A DNA stretch of 13,708 nucleotides, taken from contig CAMLMI010000098.1 of assembly GCA_946480965.1 (NCBI GenBank), positions 1 through 13,708 on the forward strand. The letters run 5' to 3'. Both the position numbers and the translations under genes were made by a program. Positions 1-6,929 of the stretch are shown piece by piece. Below the pieces are notes generated by a model. The model had not been told where the DNA came from. It saw nothing but the letters and a program-made list of their open reading frames with translations, and made no database searches. The stretch is from an uncultured Verrucomicrobiales bacterium. Its GTDB lineage: Bacteria; Verrucomicrobiota; Verrucomicrobiae; Limisphaerales; CANJSG01. How positions within the stretch are numbered: the first letter of the stretch is position 1; each line of letters starts with the position of its first letter.

Positions 1-3
1 GCG

Positions 4-402
4 ATGCCTGTAAAAACGATGCCAATGCCAGGGCGGCCGCTTAACTCGATGATGACCCTAGAGTATGGCTTTAGAACGGTTGGTGACGGTTCGGAAAATA
101 CGATTTGGGTCTTTTACAAAATAGACGGGAAGACCTTCTCGGAAGAACCGCCATCTTGCCGGTTCTACCAGCTCCAGCCATATCTCGGATCGCTCAAGGT
201 CGAGGACATCACCACCGCCATCGAAACCGGCTGGAAAATGCTGGGTGAAACGAACATTCCAGAAATGAAGTTCCACAAGGACACCGGCCTGTTGATCGCC
301 GTTGGCAAGCCCGACGCGCTGGCCGTCATCGACAACGTGCTGAGGAACCTTCATCCAAGCACGCACACTGACGCTCCCGCAGCCAAGGCCGAAAAGCCGT
401 AG
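4..402 (+). CDS. Small protein of unknown function, possibly 5'-truncated, upstream of ECF sigma factor
   Basis: I do not recognise this gene. The frame is open to the left edge of the window, so the true start may lie upstream; in-frame ATGs at 4, 19, 25, 49 and 52 are alternatives and none has a clear Shine-Dalgarno site. From 4 the product is 132 residues, with no signal peptide or membrane segment. The C-terminal half (about residues 55-118: a YQLQPYLGSLKVEDITTAI stretch, then KFHKDTGLLIAVGKPDAL and VIDNVLRNL) resembles the short beta-alpha-beta-beta-alpha modules of secretin N-domains and TonB short domains, in which a peptide is compared with stored per-row statistics such as 'LLIAVG'. 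That fold assignment is inference. The tail is Ala/Lys/Pro-rich. It ends six bases before the sigma factor gene and is probably co-transcribed with it, so it could be a regulated or regulatory partner, or the end of a larger protein. Confidence 0.6.
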   Translation: MPVKTMPMPGRPLNSMMTLEYGFRTVGDGSENTIWVFYKIDGKTFSEEPPSCRFYQLQPYLGSLKVEDITTAIETGWKMLGETNIPEMKFHKDTGLLIAVGKPDALAVIDNVLRNLHPSTHTDAPAAKAEKP

Positions 403-408
403 TCGCCC

Positions 409-1047
409 ATGCTCCCCACGGACGATTCCCGGGAGCCGCTGCTCCAGAATCCTCCGCCACCCGCCGTGCGCATGAGGGACGTGGCCGACGGCCCGCCGCC
501 CGACATCGCCGCCTTGACCGCCCGGATGAAACGGGGCGACGAGTCGGCGTATCGCGCGTTTTACGATCTCTATTTCACCCGGCTCCTGCGCTACCTGATT
601 GTCGCCGCTGGCGGACGGGAAGACACCGCGAAGGAAGCCCTCCAACTGACCCTGCTCCGCGTCGTCCGCCACATCCGGCCGTTTCCCGCCGAGGACGTTT
701 TCTGGAGCTGGCTGACCGTCTTGGCCAGGAGCGCCCTGATCGATGAAGAGCGGAAACATCGTCGGCAACGGAGCCTGCTGGAACGGCTCTTTTTCCGCGA
801 ACCGACGCCGGACCCGTTGCCTGGGGACGATGCCGAGGCCCGATTGTGGACGCTGACCGAAGCCGCGTTGCAATCGTTGCCTCCCGCAGACCGCGAGTTG
901 ATCCGACGGAAATACTTCGCCGGAGAATCCGTCCGGGACATCGCCGCCGAAACCGGCACCACGGAGAAGGCGGTCGAATCGCGCCTCGTCCGACTGCGCC
1001 GCCACCTGAAAGCCACCCTTCTTACCCGTTTGTCCGATGAAACCTGA
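409..1047 (+). CDS. ECF-type RNA polymerase sigma-70 factor
   Basis: This is an extracytoplasmic-function sigma factor that would direct RNA polymerase to a small regulon. The 212-residue product has region 2 at about residues 33-118 (ALTARMKRGDESAYRAFYDL, then a helix ending WSWLTVLARSALIDEERKHRR, the usual region 2.3/2.4 pattern). A short linker follows, then region 4 at about 146-203 (LQSLPPADRELIRRKYFAG and the helix-turn-helix SVRDIAAETGTTEKAVESRL). There is no region 1.1 or 3, as expected for ECF factors. The N-terminal 30 residues are Pro-rich and not part of the domain, so starts at 472 or 526 are possible instead of 409. Its stop codon overlaps the start of the next gene by 11 bases, which indicates translational coupling and pairs it with that membrane protein as a likely sigma/anti-sigma module. 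The inducing signal is not visible. Confidence 0.9.
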   Translation: MLPTDDSREPLLQNPPPPAVRMRDVADGPPPDIAALTARMKRGDESAYRAFYDLYFTRLLRYLIVAAGGREDTAKEALQLTLLRVVRHIRPFPAEDVFWSWLTVLARSALIDEERKHRRQRSLLERLFFREPTPDPLPGDDAEARLWTLTEAALQSLPPADRELIRRKYFAGESVRDIAAETGTTEKAVESRLVRLRRHLKATLLTRLSDET

Positions 1048-1522
1048 TCCTGAATCCCGTCGCCTGCTCGACGACTTGTTGGCCGACGATGCGACGCTGC
1101 GCGAACGACTGCTGGCCGACACTCTCCAGGAAGTGCGTGGCCGTCGCCGCCGTCGTCAATCGGCTCGCGGCGTCGTAGCTCTGTTTGTCATCGGTGGTCT
1201 GGCCGTGTGGGGTCCGTGGCGGAAAACTCAACCCGATCCCCTGGCGCATCGGCGGACGGCTGAAGCCTTGGAGACGGTGCGGTCCGTCCCCTTGGCGGCG
1301 GATCGGCTGGTGGTTTCCCGCGCCGGTTCCGTGAATGTGGTGCAGACCGGGGCGGGGCCGCTGACGGTGCGGACAACAACCACGCCCGTGCCTTTGGTGG
1401 ACGATGCCGAGCTTTTCCAACTGCTGGCGGGACGCCCGGCGATGATCGTCCGGCCGCTGGACGGTCCGGCGCGCCTGATCCTACCGGGTGAAGGCGAAGA
1501 TTTGCTGGCACCGGCGAATTGA
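1037..1522 (+). CDS. Single-pass membrane protein, putative anti-sigma factor
   Basis: The 161-residue product has a charged N-terminus (residues 1-33), a strongly basic stretch RGRRRRRQSAR at 34-44, one hydrophobic segment at about 45-60 (VVALFVIGGLAVWG) and a roughly 100-residue outer domain. By the positive-inside rule the N-terminus is cytoplasmic and the C-terminal domain periplasmic, the topology of ECF anti-sigma factors. No zinc anti-sigma HxxxCxxC motif is present and I do not recognise a named family, so the role rests on context: the start codon lies inside the last four codons of the sigma factor gene (11-base overlap) and has no Shine-Dalgarno of its own, suggesting coupled translation. 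The outer part (from about 85) is rich in short beta-like segments such as RLVVSR, VNVVQ and ARLILP. It could instead be an unrelated small membrane protein. Confidence 0.6.
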   Translation: MKPDPESRRLLDDLLADDATLRERLLADTLQEVRGRRRRRQSARGVVALFVIGGLAVWGPWRKTQPDPLAHRRTAEALETVRSVPLAADRLVVSRAGSVNVVQTGAGPLTVRTTTTPVPLVDDAELFQLLAGRPAMIVRPLDGPARLILPGEGEDLLAPAN

Positions 1523-1611
1523 GCCGCAACGGGTTGGGCCTGGGCCGGGAGGTGGGCGATGGAGGATAAGCCGGAGGTAGCCCGGCTGTTGCCGAGGAGT
1601 AGTTCGCCAAA

Positions 1612-1632
1612 TTGTTACCAACCGGTGAACAA
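1612..1632. promoter_or_regulatory. Imperfect inverted repeat, possible operator upstream of pseudopilin gene
   Basis: TTGTTACC (1612-1619) and GGTGAACAA (1624-1632) form an inverted repeat with one extra base in the right arm and a four-base centre. It lies about 100 bases upstream of the pseudopilin start, in the 210-base gap after the anti-sigma gene, where a promoter for the next operon would be expected. No convincing -35/-10 pair is seen beside it. This is a weak call based only on symmetry and position. Confidence 0.2.
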
Positions 1633-1720
1633 GGGCGGCTTGCGCTGTCCGTCGGGTTGGCTACGGTCCGCGAGTCCTTTTCCTGGGCAGCCAACCGTCC
1701 CTGCCCGTCGTTCCACAGTC

Positions 1721-1724
1721 GGAG
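1721..1724 (+). promoter_or_regulatory. Shine-Dalgarno site deciding the pseudopilin start
   Basis: GGAG lies eight bases before the ATG at 1733. The frame is also open to an ATG at 1559, but that start would put 71 residues before the prepilin cleavage site, far longer than normal leaders. The ribosome site plus the 13-residue leader decide for 1733. Confidence 0.65.
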
Positions 1725-1732
1725 TTCGCCGT

Positions 1733-2536
1733 ATGCACCGCCAACCGCGCATCCAACCGACGACGAGGGGGTTCACCCTGATCGAGCTGCTCGTCGTCAT
1801 CGCCATCATCGCCATTCTTGCAGGAATGCTCCTGCCCGCTCTGGCCAGAGCCAAGGAGAAGGCCAAGCAGACCAACTGCATGTCCAACCTCCGCCAGTGG
1901 GGGTTGGCTCAGAACATCTACGCCACGGACAACAACGACGGCATCCCGCGCGATGGCATGGACAGCGGCGGACAATATCCGGGCGGCAATGGAGGGCCGT
2001 TGAATCCAGACGCTTGGTTCAATCTTCTCCCATCGCTCGTCGGCGAACGGAATCTCGCCCAATACGCGAGCGACCCGGGAGGCAGAGCTCGCCTCAAAAT
2101 GCCGTTTCCCGGCAGCCGTGGGAAAATCTGGCACTGCTCTTCCGCGTTCATGACCGATGCACAGGCCGATTCGGTGGTGTCGGGCGCGGGCGCGGGCGGC
2201 TTCTTCAGCATCGGCATGAACATCGACCTGAAGCGGCAAAAAGGCGGTTCCGTCCGTCCCTACCCGAAAATGCCCAAGATCAGCGAGATTCCAAACGTCT
2301 CTTCCACCGTGCTGATGTTCGACTTGGTGTTCAACCCGGAGACCGAGGTGGTCAACAGCAGCCCGCAATTCAACTCGGTCAACCCGGCCAACCGCTACCG
2401 CAGCTTCGCCTCGCGCCATAACAAGGGAGGGCAGATCACCTTCGTGGACGGCCACGTCGCCTACTTCAAAACCAAATACATCCAGGACGCCGCCGACACC
2501 TCGGCGGATGTGATCTTCGACGCGTTCAACCGCTGA
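1733..2536 (+). CDS. Type II secretion/type IV pilus-like pseudopilin with H-X9-DG motif
   Basis: This 267-residue protein begins with a class III (prepilin) leader: 13 residues ending in Gly13, cleaved before Phe14 by a prepilin peptidase. The mature N-terminus [17 protein letters not shown] follows, with the conserved Glu at mature position 5 (Glu18), then an amphipathic helix ([20 protein letters not shown]). The hydrophobic helix would anchor it in the inner membrane and allow assembly into a pseudopilus. The globular part ends with a histidine, nine residues and Asp-Gly (His229, Asp239-Gly240), the H-X9-DG signature of prepilin-type processing-associated proteins that are numerous in verrucomicrobia and planctomycetes. 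Their exact job is unknown; many copies per genome suggest specialised pseudopilins or surface proteins. It lies 33 bases before the secreted Ig-like protein and is probably co-transcribed with it. The N-terminal identification is firm; the function is not. Confidence 0.9.
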   Translation: MHRQPRIQPTTRGFTLIELLVVIAIIAILAGMLLPALARAKEKAKQTNCMSNLRQWGLAQNIYATDNNDGIPRDGMDSGGQYPGGNGGPLNPDAWFNLLPSLVGERNLAQYASDPGGRARLKMPFPGSRGKIWHCSSAFMTDAQADSVVSGAGAGGFFSIGMNIDLKRQKGGSVRPYPKMPKISEIPNVSSTVLMFDLVFNPETEVVNSSPQFNSVNPANRYRSFASRHNKGGQITFVDGHVAYFKTKYIQDAADTSADVIFDAFNR

Positions 2537-2569
2537 AATTTTCCTCAAACCACCACCCGACAGAAAACC

Positions 2570-4639
2570 ATGATGAAACGACTGATCGCGCCGCTGGTTG
2601 CGGCCTTCGCACTGTGCGCCGGCTCAACCCGGGCGGAACTCCTCTTTGGTGAAGGATTTGATTATCCCAATGGCTCGATCACGAACGTCGCCTCCGATGT
2701 TTGGGTGCATCACAGCGGCACTGCGGATCTGCAAATCATCGACGGCAAGGCGTTTGTCGACGGGACCAAGTCGGAAGATGTCAACCGAGCCATCAGCGGC
2801 GACCCGCAGACGGCATTCGCTGCCTTCAAGCTCAACCTGACGTCGCTCCCCACCGCTTCCACCTATTTTGCGCACTTCAAGGACTCGGGCACCCAGAACT
2901 TCAGGGCCCGGGTGTTCGCCGTGACCAATGGCGCATTGCCGGGATTCTTCCGAATCGGAGTCGCGGCGGCAGCGGGTTCGCCAAACGCGGTCTTCAGCCA
3001 AGATCTGGCCATGAACCAGGACTACTGGGTAGTAGTCGGCTGGGATCGCGGATCGCTTTTGGCCACCCTTTGGATCAATCCAACCACCGAGGGAGACCCA
3101 ACTGTGCTGAGCACCGACTCCACGAGCGACGTGCCCAATGTAGCCTTCGCCTTCCGGCAGGCGGCCGGACAAGGACAGATGTTCATCGACGACCTCCAGG
3201 TCGCCACCACCTTCGCTGAAGCAGTTACCAACACCCCCGTCGCCACTTCGATTTTGGTGCCGCCCGCGTCGATCACGGCGAACGTCGGCGATGTGAAGCA
3301 ACTTTTCGCAGTGGCGACCGGCTCCGGAACCTTGAACTTCGAGTGGAAAAAGGGTGCCACCGTCGTGGCTTCCGGGACCAATGTCTTGTCGTTCCCCTCC
3401 ATTCAGGAAGCAGACGCCGGCAGCTACACGGTCACCGTCAGTGGCGCAAATGGCACCGTCACCAGCACCGCCGTCACCGTGACGGTCAATGTCGGCATCA
3501 CTCCGCCATCCATCGCGAGTCAGCCCTCCGATGCGAATGTCACCTTGGGCACGACCGTGAACCTGAGCGTCGCCGCAGTAGGATCCAATCCCCTCTCCTA
3601 CCAGTGGTATTTCAACAGTAACGCCATCTCCGGAGAGATGTTCGAGACCCTGCCGCTCGGGGCCATCCAAGCTTCGCAGGCGGGCTTCTATCATGTGGAG
3701 GTATCGAACGAAGGTGGCACGGCCAAAAGCCGCGTCGCGCAAGTTTCGGTCCGTGGTCCGATCTCCACGAACATCGCCTACCTGCGCACGCTGGTGGACG
3801 CGAACTACGTGGCCAGCGATACGACCAACCTTTATACGGTGGAAGGGATCGTGACCACGCACGCCAACCTGACGAGCGCGGGCAACCGCCTCTTCTACAT
3901 TCAGGACAACGAGGCTGGTATCGCTGTGTTCAACGGAGGCGGCACGTCGTTGCCGGCCGCAGGAGACAGAGTCCGAGTCACGGCACCGCTGGTCTCGTTC
4001 AGCGGATTGCTGGAACTCTCGCCGTCGGCATCCAATCCGAACCACCTCGTTGAAATCCTGTCGTCCGGAAACCCCATCCCTGAAGCCAAGGTGCTTACCT
4101 TTAGCCTGACCAACAACCTTCCGGCAATCGAGGCGCTCGAAGGCAGCCTCGTCAAGGTGGTCAATGTCTCGCTCCCAGCCGGCGAGACAACCTTTGCCAC
4201 CGGCAATCGCACTTACGTGATGACGAATTCGGCGGGCGAAACGTTCGCGCTCTTCTCCAGCACCTATGTGACCACGATCGCTGGACAACCCATTCCCGCC
4301 AGCCCCTTGACGATCACCGGCGTGCTGGGTCAGTTCAACTCGAACACCGCACAGAACCCGTCAGCCGGATATCAATTGATCGCCACCAGAATGGAAGACC
4401 TTGAGGCCGGCACCGCTGAGCATCCGCCGTTTACCCTCTCCGTGGCCAAAGGCGAAGGCGGAGCCGTGGTCATCGCTTGGCCCGCCCAAACCACCGCCAC
4501 CTACAGCGTGGTCGGCGCGGGCGAAGTCACCGGCCCATTCACCAATGTCGTGAGCGGTCTCACCTTCCCCAGTGGTTCCGGCTCCTACACAGTGCCGGGC
4601 AACGGCGGACTGGGAGTCTATCGCGTGGTCACTCCGTGA
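2570..4639 (+). CDS. Large secreted multidomain protein with Ig-like repeats
   Basis: The 689-residue product starts with a signal peptide (residues 1-22, MMKRLIAPLV... cut after TRA), so it is exported. Domains in order: about 23-215, a beta-rich jelly-roll/LamG-like region ending GQMFIDDLQVATTF; about 226-306, an Ig-like domain (FEWKKGATVV, then DAGSYTVTVSGANG); about 312-395, a second Ig-like domain (LSYQWYFNSNAIS, then QAGFYHVEVSNEGG); about 400-612, a region resembling bacterial OB-fold repeats of secreted nucleases and adhesins (YTVEGIVTT, LFYIQDNEAGIAVF, GDRVRVTAPL); and about 620-689, a small C-terminal beta domain ending GVYRVVTP, common on verrucomicrobial secreted proteins and perhaps a sorting or anchoring module. 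No catalytic motif is visible, so binding or adhesion is more likely than enzymatic activity. It follows the pseudopilin gene and ends 27 bases before a strong terminator. Confidence 0.85.
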   Translation: MMKRLIAPLVAAFALCAGSTRAELLFGEGFDYPNGSITNVASDVWVHHSGTADLQIIDGKAFVDGTKSEDVNRAISGDPQTAFAAFKLNLTSLPTASTYFAHFKDSGTQNFRARVFAVTNGALPGFFRIGVAAAAGSPNAVFSQDLAMNQDYWVVVGWDRGSLLATLWINPTTEGDPTVLSTDSTSDVPNVAFAFRQAAGQGQMFIDDLQVATTFAEAVTNTPVATSILVPPASITANVGDVKQLFAVATGSGTLNFEWKKGATVVASGTNVLSFPSIQEADAGSYTVTVSGANGTVTSTAVTVTVNVGITPPSIASQPSDANVTLGTTVNLSVAAVGSNPLSYQWYFNSNAISGEMFETLPLGAIQASQAGFYHVEVSNEGGTAKSRVAQVSVRGPISTNIAYLRTLVDANYVASDTTNLYTVEGIVTTHANLTSAGNRLFYIQDNEAGIAVFNGGGTSLPAAGDRVRVTAPLVSFSGLLELSPSASNPNHLVEILSSGNPIPEAKVLTFSLTNNLPAIEALEGSLVKVVNVSLPAGETTFATGNRTYVMTNSAGETFALFSSTYVTTIAGQPIPASPLTITGVLGQFNSNTAQNPSAGYQLIATRMEDLEAGTAEHPPFTLSVAKGEGGAVVIAWPAQTTATYSVVGAGEVTGPFTNVVSGLTFPSGSGSYTVPGNGGLGVYRVVTP

Positions 4640-4666
4640 TCGGCTAAACCACACTTCTCCCTCACC

Positions 4667-4700
4667 AAGGCGCGGCGACTTCGCCGCGCCTTTTTGTTTT
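4667..4700 (+). terminator. Strong intrinsic terminator after the secreted protein gene
   Basis: GGCGCGGCG (4669-4677) and CGCCGCGCC (4682-4690) form a perfect nine-base-pair GC stem around a four-base loop, followed by TTTTTGTTTT (4691-4700). Two A residues before the stem can extend the pairing into the first two Ts. It separates the pseudopilin/secreted-protein operon from the gmhB-kdsB row. Confidence 0.92.
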
Positions 4701-4732
4701 CCAGCCCCGCTCCCGCTCCCTATCAATCCGCC

Positions 4733-5296
4733 GTGACTTTGAAACCCGCCGTTTTCCTCGACCGCGATGGCACCCTCATCGTGGACAAGGACTACCTCCA
4801 CAAGCCGGAGGAAGTGGAATACTTTCCCGGCGCGCTCAAAGCCATGAAGCGGCTGCAGGACGCCGGGTTCGTCCTCGTCATGGTGACGAACCAATCCGGT
4901 GTCGGGCGCGGCTACTTCGCGATGCAGGACGTGGAGAACGTCCACGCCAAGATCCGCGCCGACCTCGCCGTGCTGGGAGTGACATTGGCCGAGATCTACA
5001 CCGCGCCCGAAGCGCCCGATCAACCCAGCCGCGGCCGCAAACCCTCGCCCGCCTTCCTCCACGACGCCCGCGACGCCTTCGGCCTCGACCTCGCCCGCAG
5101 CTACATGATCGGCGACAAGCTCATCGACCTCGAAGCCGGCTGGAACGCGGGCGTGAAGCGCAGCCTGCTCGTCCGCACCGGCTACGGCGCGAAGGTGGAG
5201 AAGAAGGAAGCCGCCCAGCTCAAGAACGCCGTCGTAGTCGATGGCTTCGCCCAGGCAGCGGAGTGGATGATCGAAGACTCTTGCCGCAAAGGCTGA
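4733..5296 (+). CDS. gmhB: HAD-family phosphatase, GmhB-like (heptose-1,7-bisphosphate 7-phosphatase)
   Basis: GmhB removes the 7-phosphate from D-glycero-D-manno-heptose 1,7-bisphosphate in the cytoplasm on the way to ADP-heptose for the LPS inner core. The 187-residue product has the HAD order: nucleophile motif FLDRDGT (Asp10, Asp12), motif II TNQSGVGRG (52-60), the basic RKPSP loop (Lys103) and motif III IGDKLIDLEAG (Asp128, Asp132). Length and order match HAD subfamily IIIA (GmhB/HisB-N). GTG at 4733 is chosen over a TTG at 4694, which lies inside the terminator U-tract, and over a TTG at 4739. Odd point: between about 88 and 103 the Cys/His zinc ligands of classical GmhB (pattern CPHxP...CxCRKP) are absent, the text reading YTAPEAPDQPSRGRKP. 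A related sugar bisphosphatase is therefore possible, but kdsB three genes on supports an LPS role. Confidence 0.8.
   Translation: MTLKPAVFLDRDGTLIVDKDYLHKPEEVEYFPGALKAMKRLQDAGFVLVMVTNQSGVGRGYFAMQDVENVHAKIRADLAVLGVTLAEIYTAPEAPDQPSRGRKPSPAFLHDARDAFGLDLARSYMIGDKLIDLEAGWNAGVKRSLLVRTGYGAKVEKKEAAQLKNAVVVDGFAQAAEWMIEDSCRKG
5288..5292 (+). promoter_or_regulatory. Shine-Dalgarno site deciding the ATPase start
   Basis: AAAGG at 5288-5292 stands nine bases before the ATG at 5302 and overlaps the last codons of the GmhB-like gene. The upstream in-frame ATG at 5263 has no such site and would overlap the phosphatase gene by 34 bases, so 5302 is preferred. Confidence 0.6.
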
Positions 5297-5301
5297 GTTC
5301 C

Positions 5302-6135
5302 ATGCCTCGCAAGCTCCCCAGAAGTTCGTTCAAGAAGGTGGCCAAGTCCGGCCAGATGAGCTTTCTGCAGGAACCTCCGCCCAAATCCGTCACCTTCATC
5401 AAAGCGCTGCGTCTGGATTTTCCGGGAGATGAACGAATAGCGAGCTACCCTTTCAGTATCCCTGCGATCCGTTCGCTTGAGTGCATGGAGTTCAAAAGTC
5501 CGGTCACGTTCTTTGTCGGCGAGAACGGATCGGGAAAGTCCACTTTGCTCGAAGCAATTGCGGTAAAGCTTGGGTTCAATCCCGAAGGCGGCAGCCGCAA
5601 CCTGCGTTTCACCACCAAGGAAACCCACTCCGAGCTGAAGGACTTTCTGACCATCCAGCGCCTCGGGCATTTCTCGGATGGATTCTTCCTGCGCGCCGAA
5701 AGCTTCTACAATGTGGCGTCCGCGCTGGAGGATCTGGGCGACTCGTTCACTGGCTATGGTGGAACGAATCTTCACAGCCAATCGCACGGAGAGTCCTTTC
5801 TGTCTCTGCTGAACAACCGCCTCCAGGGCGACGGCGTGTATCTCTTCGACGAACCGGAGGCTGCCCTCTCTCCGCAACGCCAGCTGAGTGTATTGACGCT
5901 TCTGCATCGGTTGGTGCGGCATCAATCCCAGCTCATCATCGCCACTCACTCGCCCATCCTCCTCGCCTATCCTGAAGCCACCATCTACGAGTTCTCGGGC
6001 GAAGGCATTCGCCAGATCGCCTATGAGGACACGGAGCATTTCCGCATCACTCGTGACTTCCTCAACCGCCACCAACGCATGGTGGAAATCCTGATTTCTT
6101 CGGAGGAAGAAGACCTCCGCTCCAAAGCCCGCTGA
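5302..6135 (+). CDS. ABC/SMC-type predicted ATPase (AAA_21-like)
   Basis: This 277-residue soluble protein carries a complete ABC-type ATPase core: Walker A GENGSGKST (73-81), a signature-like SHGES (161-165), Walker B VYLFDEPEAALSP (179-191, Asp183 and Glu184) and an H-loop IIATHSP (His216). There are no membrane segments, no coiled-coil insertion long enough for an SMC or RecN protein, and no attached nuclease (TOPRIM) domain. It therefore fits the stand-alone 'predicted ATPase' family near COG3910, whose role is unknown. The first 28 residues are basic and probably unstructured (MPRKLPRSSFKKVAK). It starts five bases after the GmhB-like gene and ends one base before kdsB, so it is transcribed with LPS-core genes although nothing in it suggests transport. 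Activity as an ATPase is well supported; the biological role is not. Confidence 0.85.
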   Translation: MPRKLPRSSFKKVAKSGQMSFLQEPPPKSVTFIKALRLDFPGDERIASYPFSIPAIRSLECMEFKSPVTFFVGENGSGKSTLLEAIAVKLGFNPEGGSRNLRFTTKETHSELKDFLTIQRLGHFSDGFFLRAESFYNVASALEDLGDSFTGYGGTNLHSQSHGESFLSLLNNRLQGDGVYLFDEPEAALSPQRQLSVLTLLHRLVRHQSQLIIATHSPILLAYPEATIYEFSGEGIRQIAYEDTEHFRITRDFLNRHQRMVEILISSEEEDLRSKAR

Positions 6136-6136
6136 C

Positions 6137-6883
6137 ATGAAAATCCTCGGCATCATCCCGTCCCGCTACGCCTCCACCCGCTTCCCGGCCAAGCCGCTGC
6201 ATCCCATCGCGGGCAAGCCGCTCGTCCAGCACGTCGTCGAACGCTGTCAGCTCGCGAAGTCGTTGAGCGAAGTGATCGTCGCCACGGACGACGAACGCAT
6301 TGCCGCCGTGGCGCAGAAGTTCTGCCGCGTGGAGATGACCCGCGACGACCATCCCAGCGGTTCGGACCGCATCGCCGAAGTGGCGGCCCGCGTGGGCTGC
6401 GACGCGGTGGTGAACATCCAGGGCGACGAGCCGTTGATGGACCCGGCGGTGATCGACGCCGTGGCCGGGGCGCTGGAGCGCTTCGAGATGTCCACCGCCG
6501 CCACGCCCATCCGTTCGGTGGAGGAGTTCGAGAGCCCGAACGTGGTCAAGGTCGTCGTCGGCACGAACGGCCGCGCGCTCTACTTCTCTCGTCGGACGAT
6601 TCCCTACCTGCGCGATTTCGCGGCCAAACCTTCTCCCGAGCAGCTCGCTGCCTTCCCTTTCCTGAAGCATCTCGGCATCTACGGATTTCGCCGCCAAACG
6701 CTCTTGGACATCGTGAAGCATCCCGTGTCTCCGTTGGAGAACGCGGAGAAGCTGGAACAGCTCCGCGCCTTGGAACACGGCGTCGGCATCGGCGTGGTGA
6801 CGGTGGACTACGACAGCGTGGGCGTGGACGTGCCGGCGGACGTGGAGAAGGTGGAGCGGCTATTGGCGGCAGCGCAGGCCTGA
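6137..6883 (+). CDS. kdsB: 3-deoxy-manno-octulosonate cytidylyltransferase (CMP-Kdo synthetase)
   Basis: KdsB activates Kdo with CTP to give CMP-Kdo and pyrophosphate, the donor for attaching Kdo to lipid A in the cytoplasm. The 248-residue product has the usual family length and hallmarks: N-terminal nucleotide-binding IIPSRYASTRFPAKPL (6-21), VATDDERI (48-55), HPSGSDRIAE (72-81), the metal/nucleotide motif NIQGDEPL (93-100, Asp97), the substrate-side HLGIYGFRR (178-186) and a C-terminal GVDVPADVEKVE (229-240, Asp231). It starts one base after the ATPase stop with no Shine-Dalgarno, so it is likely translated by coupling. The presence of kdsB implies a Kdo-containing outer membrane and fits the nearby GmhB-like phosphatase. 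Identification is firm. Confidence 0.96.
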   Translation: MKILGIIPSRYASTRFPAKPLHPIAGKPLVQHVVERCQLAKSLSEVIVATDDERIAAVAQKFCRVEMTRDDHPSGSDRIAEVAARVGCDAVVNIQGDEPLMDPAVIDAVAGALERFEMSTAATPIRSVEEFESPNVVKVVVGTNGRALYFSRRTIPYLRDFAAKPSPEQLAAFPFLKHLGIYGFRRQTLLDIVKHPVSPLENAEKLEQLRALEHGVGIGVVTVDYDSVGVDVPADVEKVERLLAAAQA

Positions 6884-6929
6884 AAAACCCGCTTCGTCCC
6901 TGATCGGGGCGTGCTACCCTCCAGCGCCG

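Noticed and set aside
1559..1732. N-terminal 58-residue extension of the pseudopilin
   Set aside because: A 71-residue prepilin leader is implausible and GGAG eight bases before 1733 supports the shorter form.
2624..4288. 554-residue open frame on the - strand
   Set aside because: Shadow of the secreted Ig-like protein gene; it has no recognisable domain and is full of Arg, Gly and Asp as expected from antisense GC-rich coding.
4694..4732. TTG start for the GmhB-like protein at 4694
   Set aside because: It lies within the U-tract of the preceding terminator and adds 13 residues not seen in the family; GTG at 4733 puts the nucleophile motif at the usual position.
6890..6915. Small CCC...GGG hairpin between kdsB and the protease gene
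   Set aside because: Only about three to four pairs and no U-tract, so not a terminator; the two genes probably remain in one transcript.
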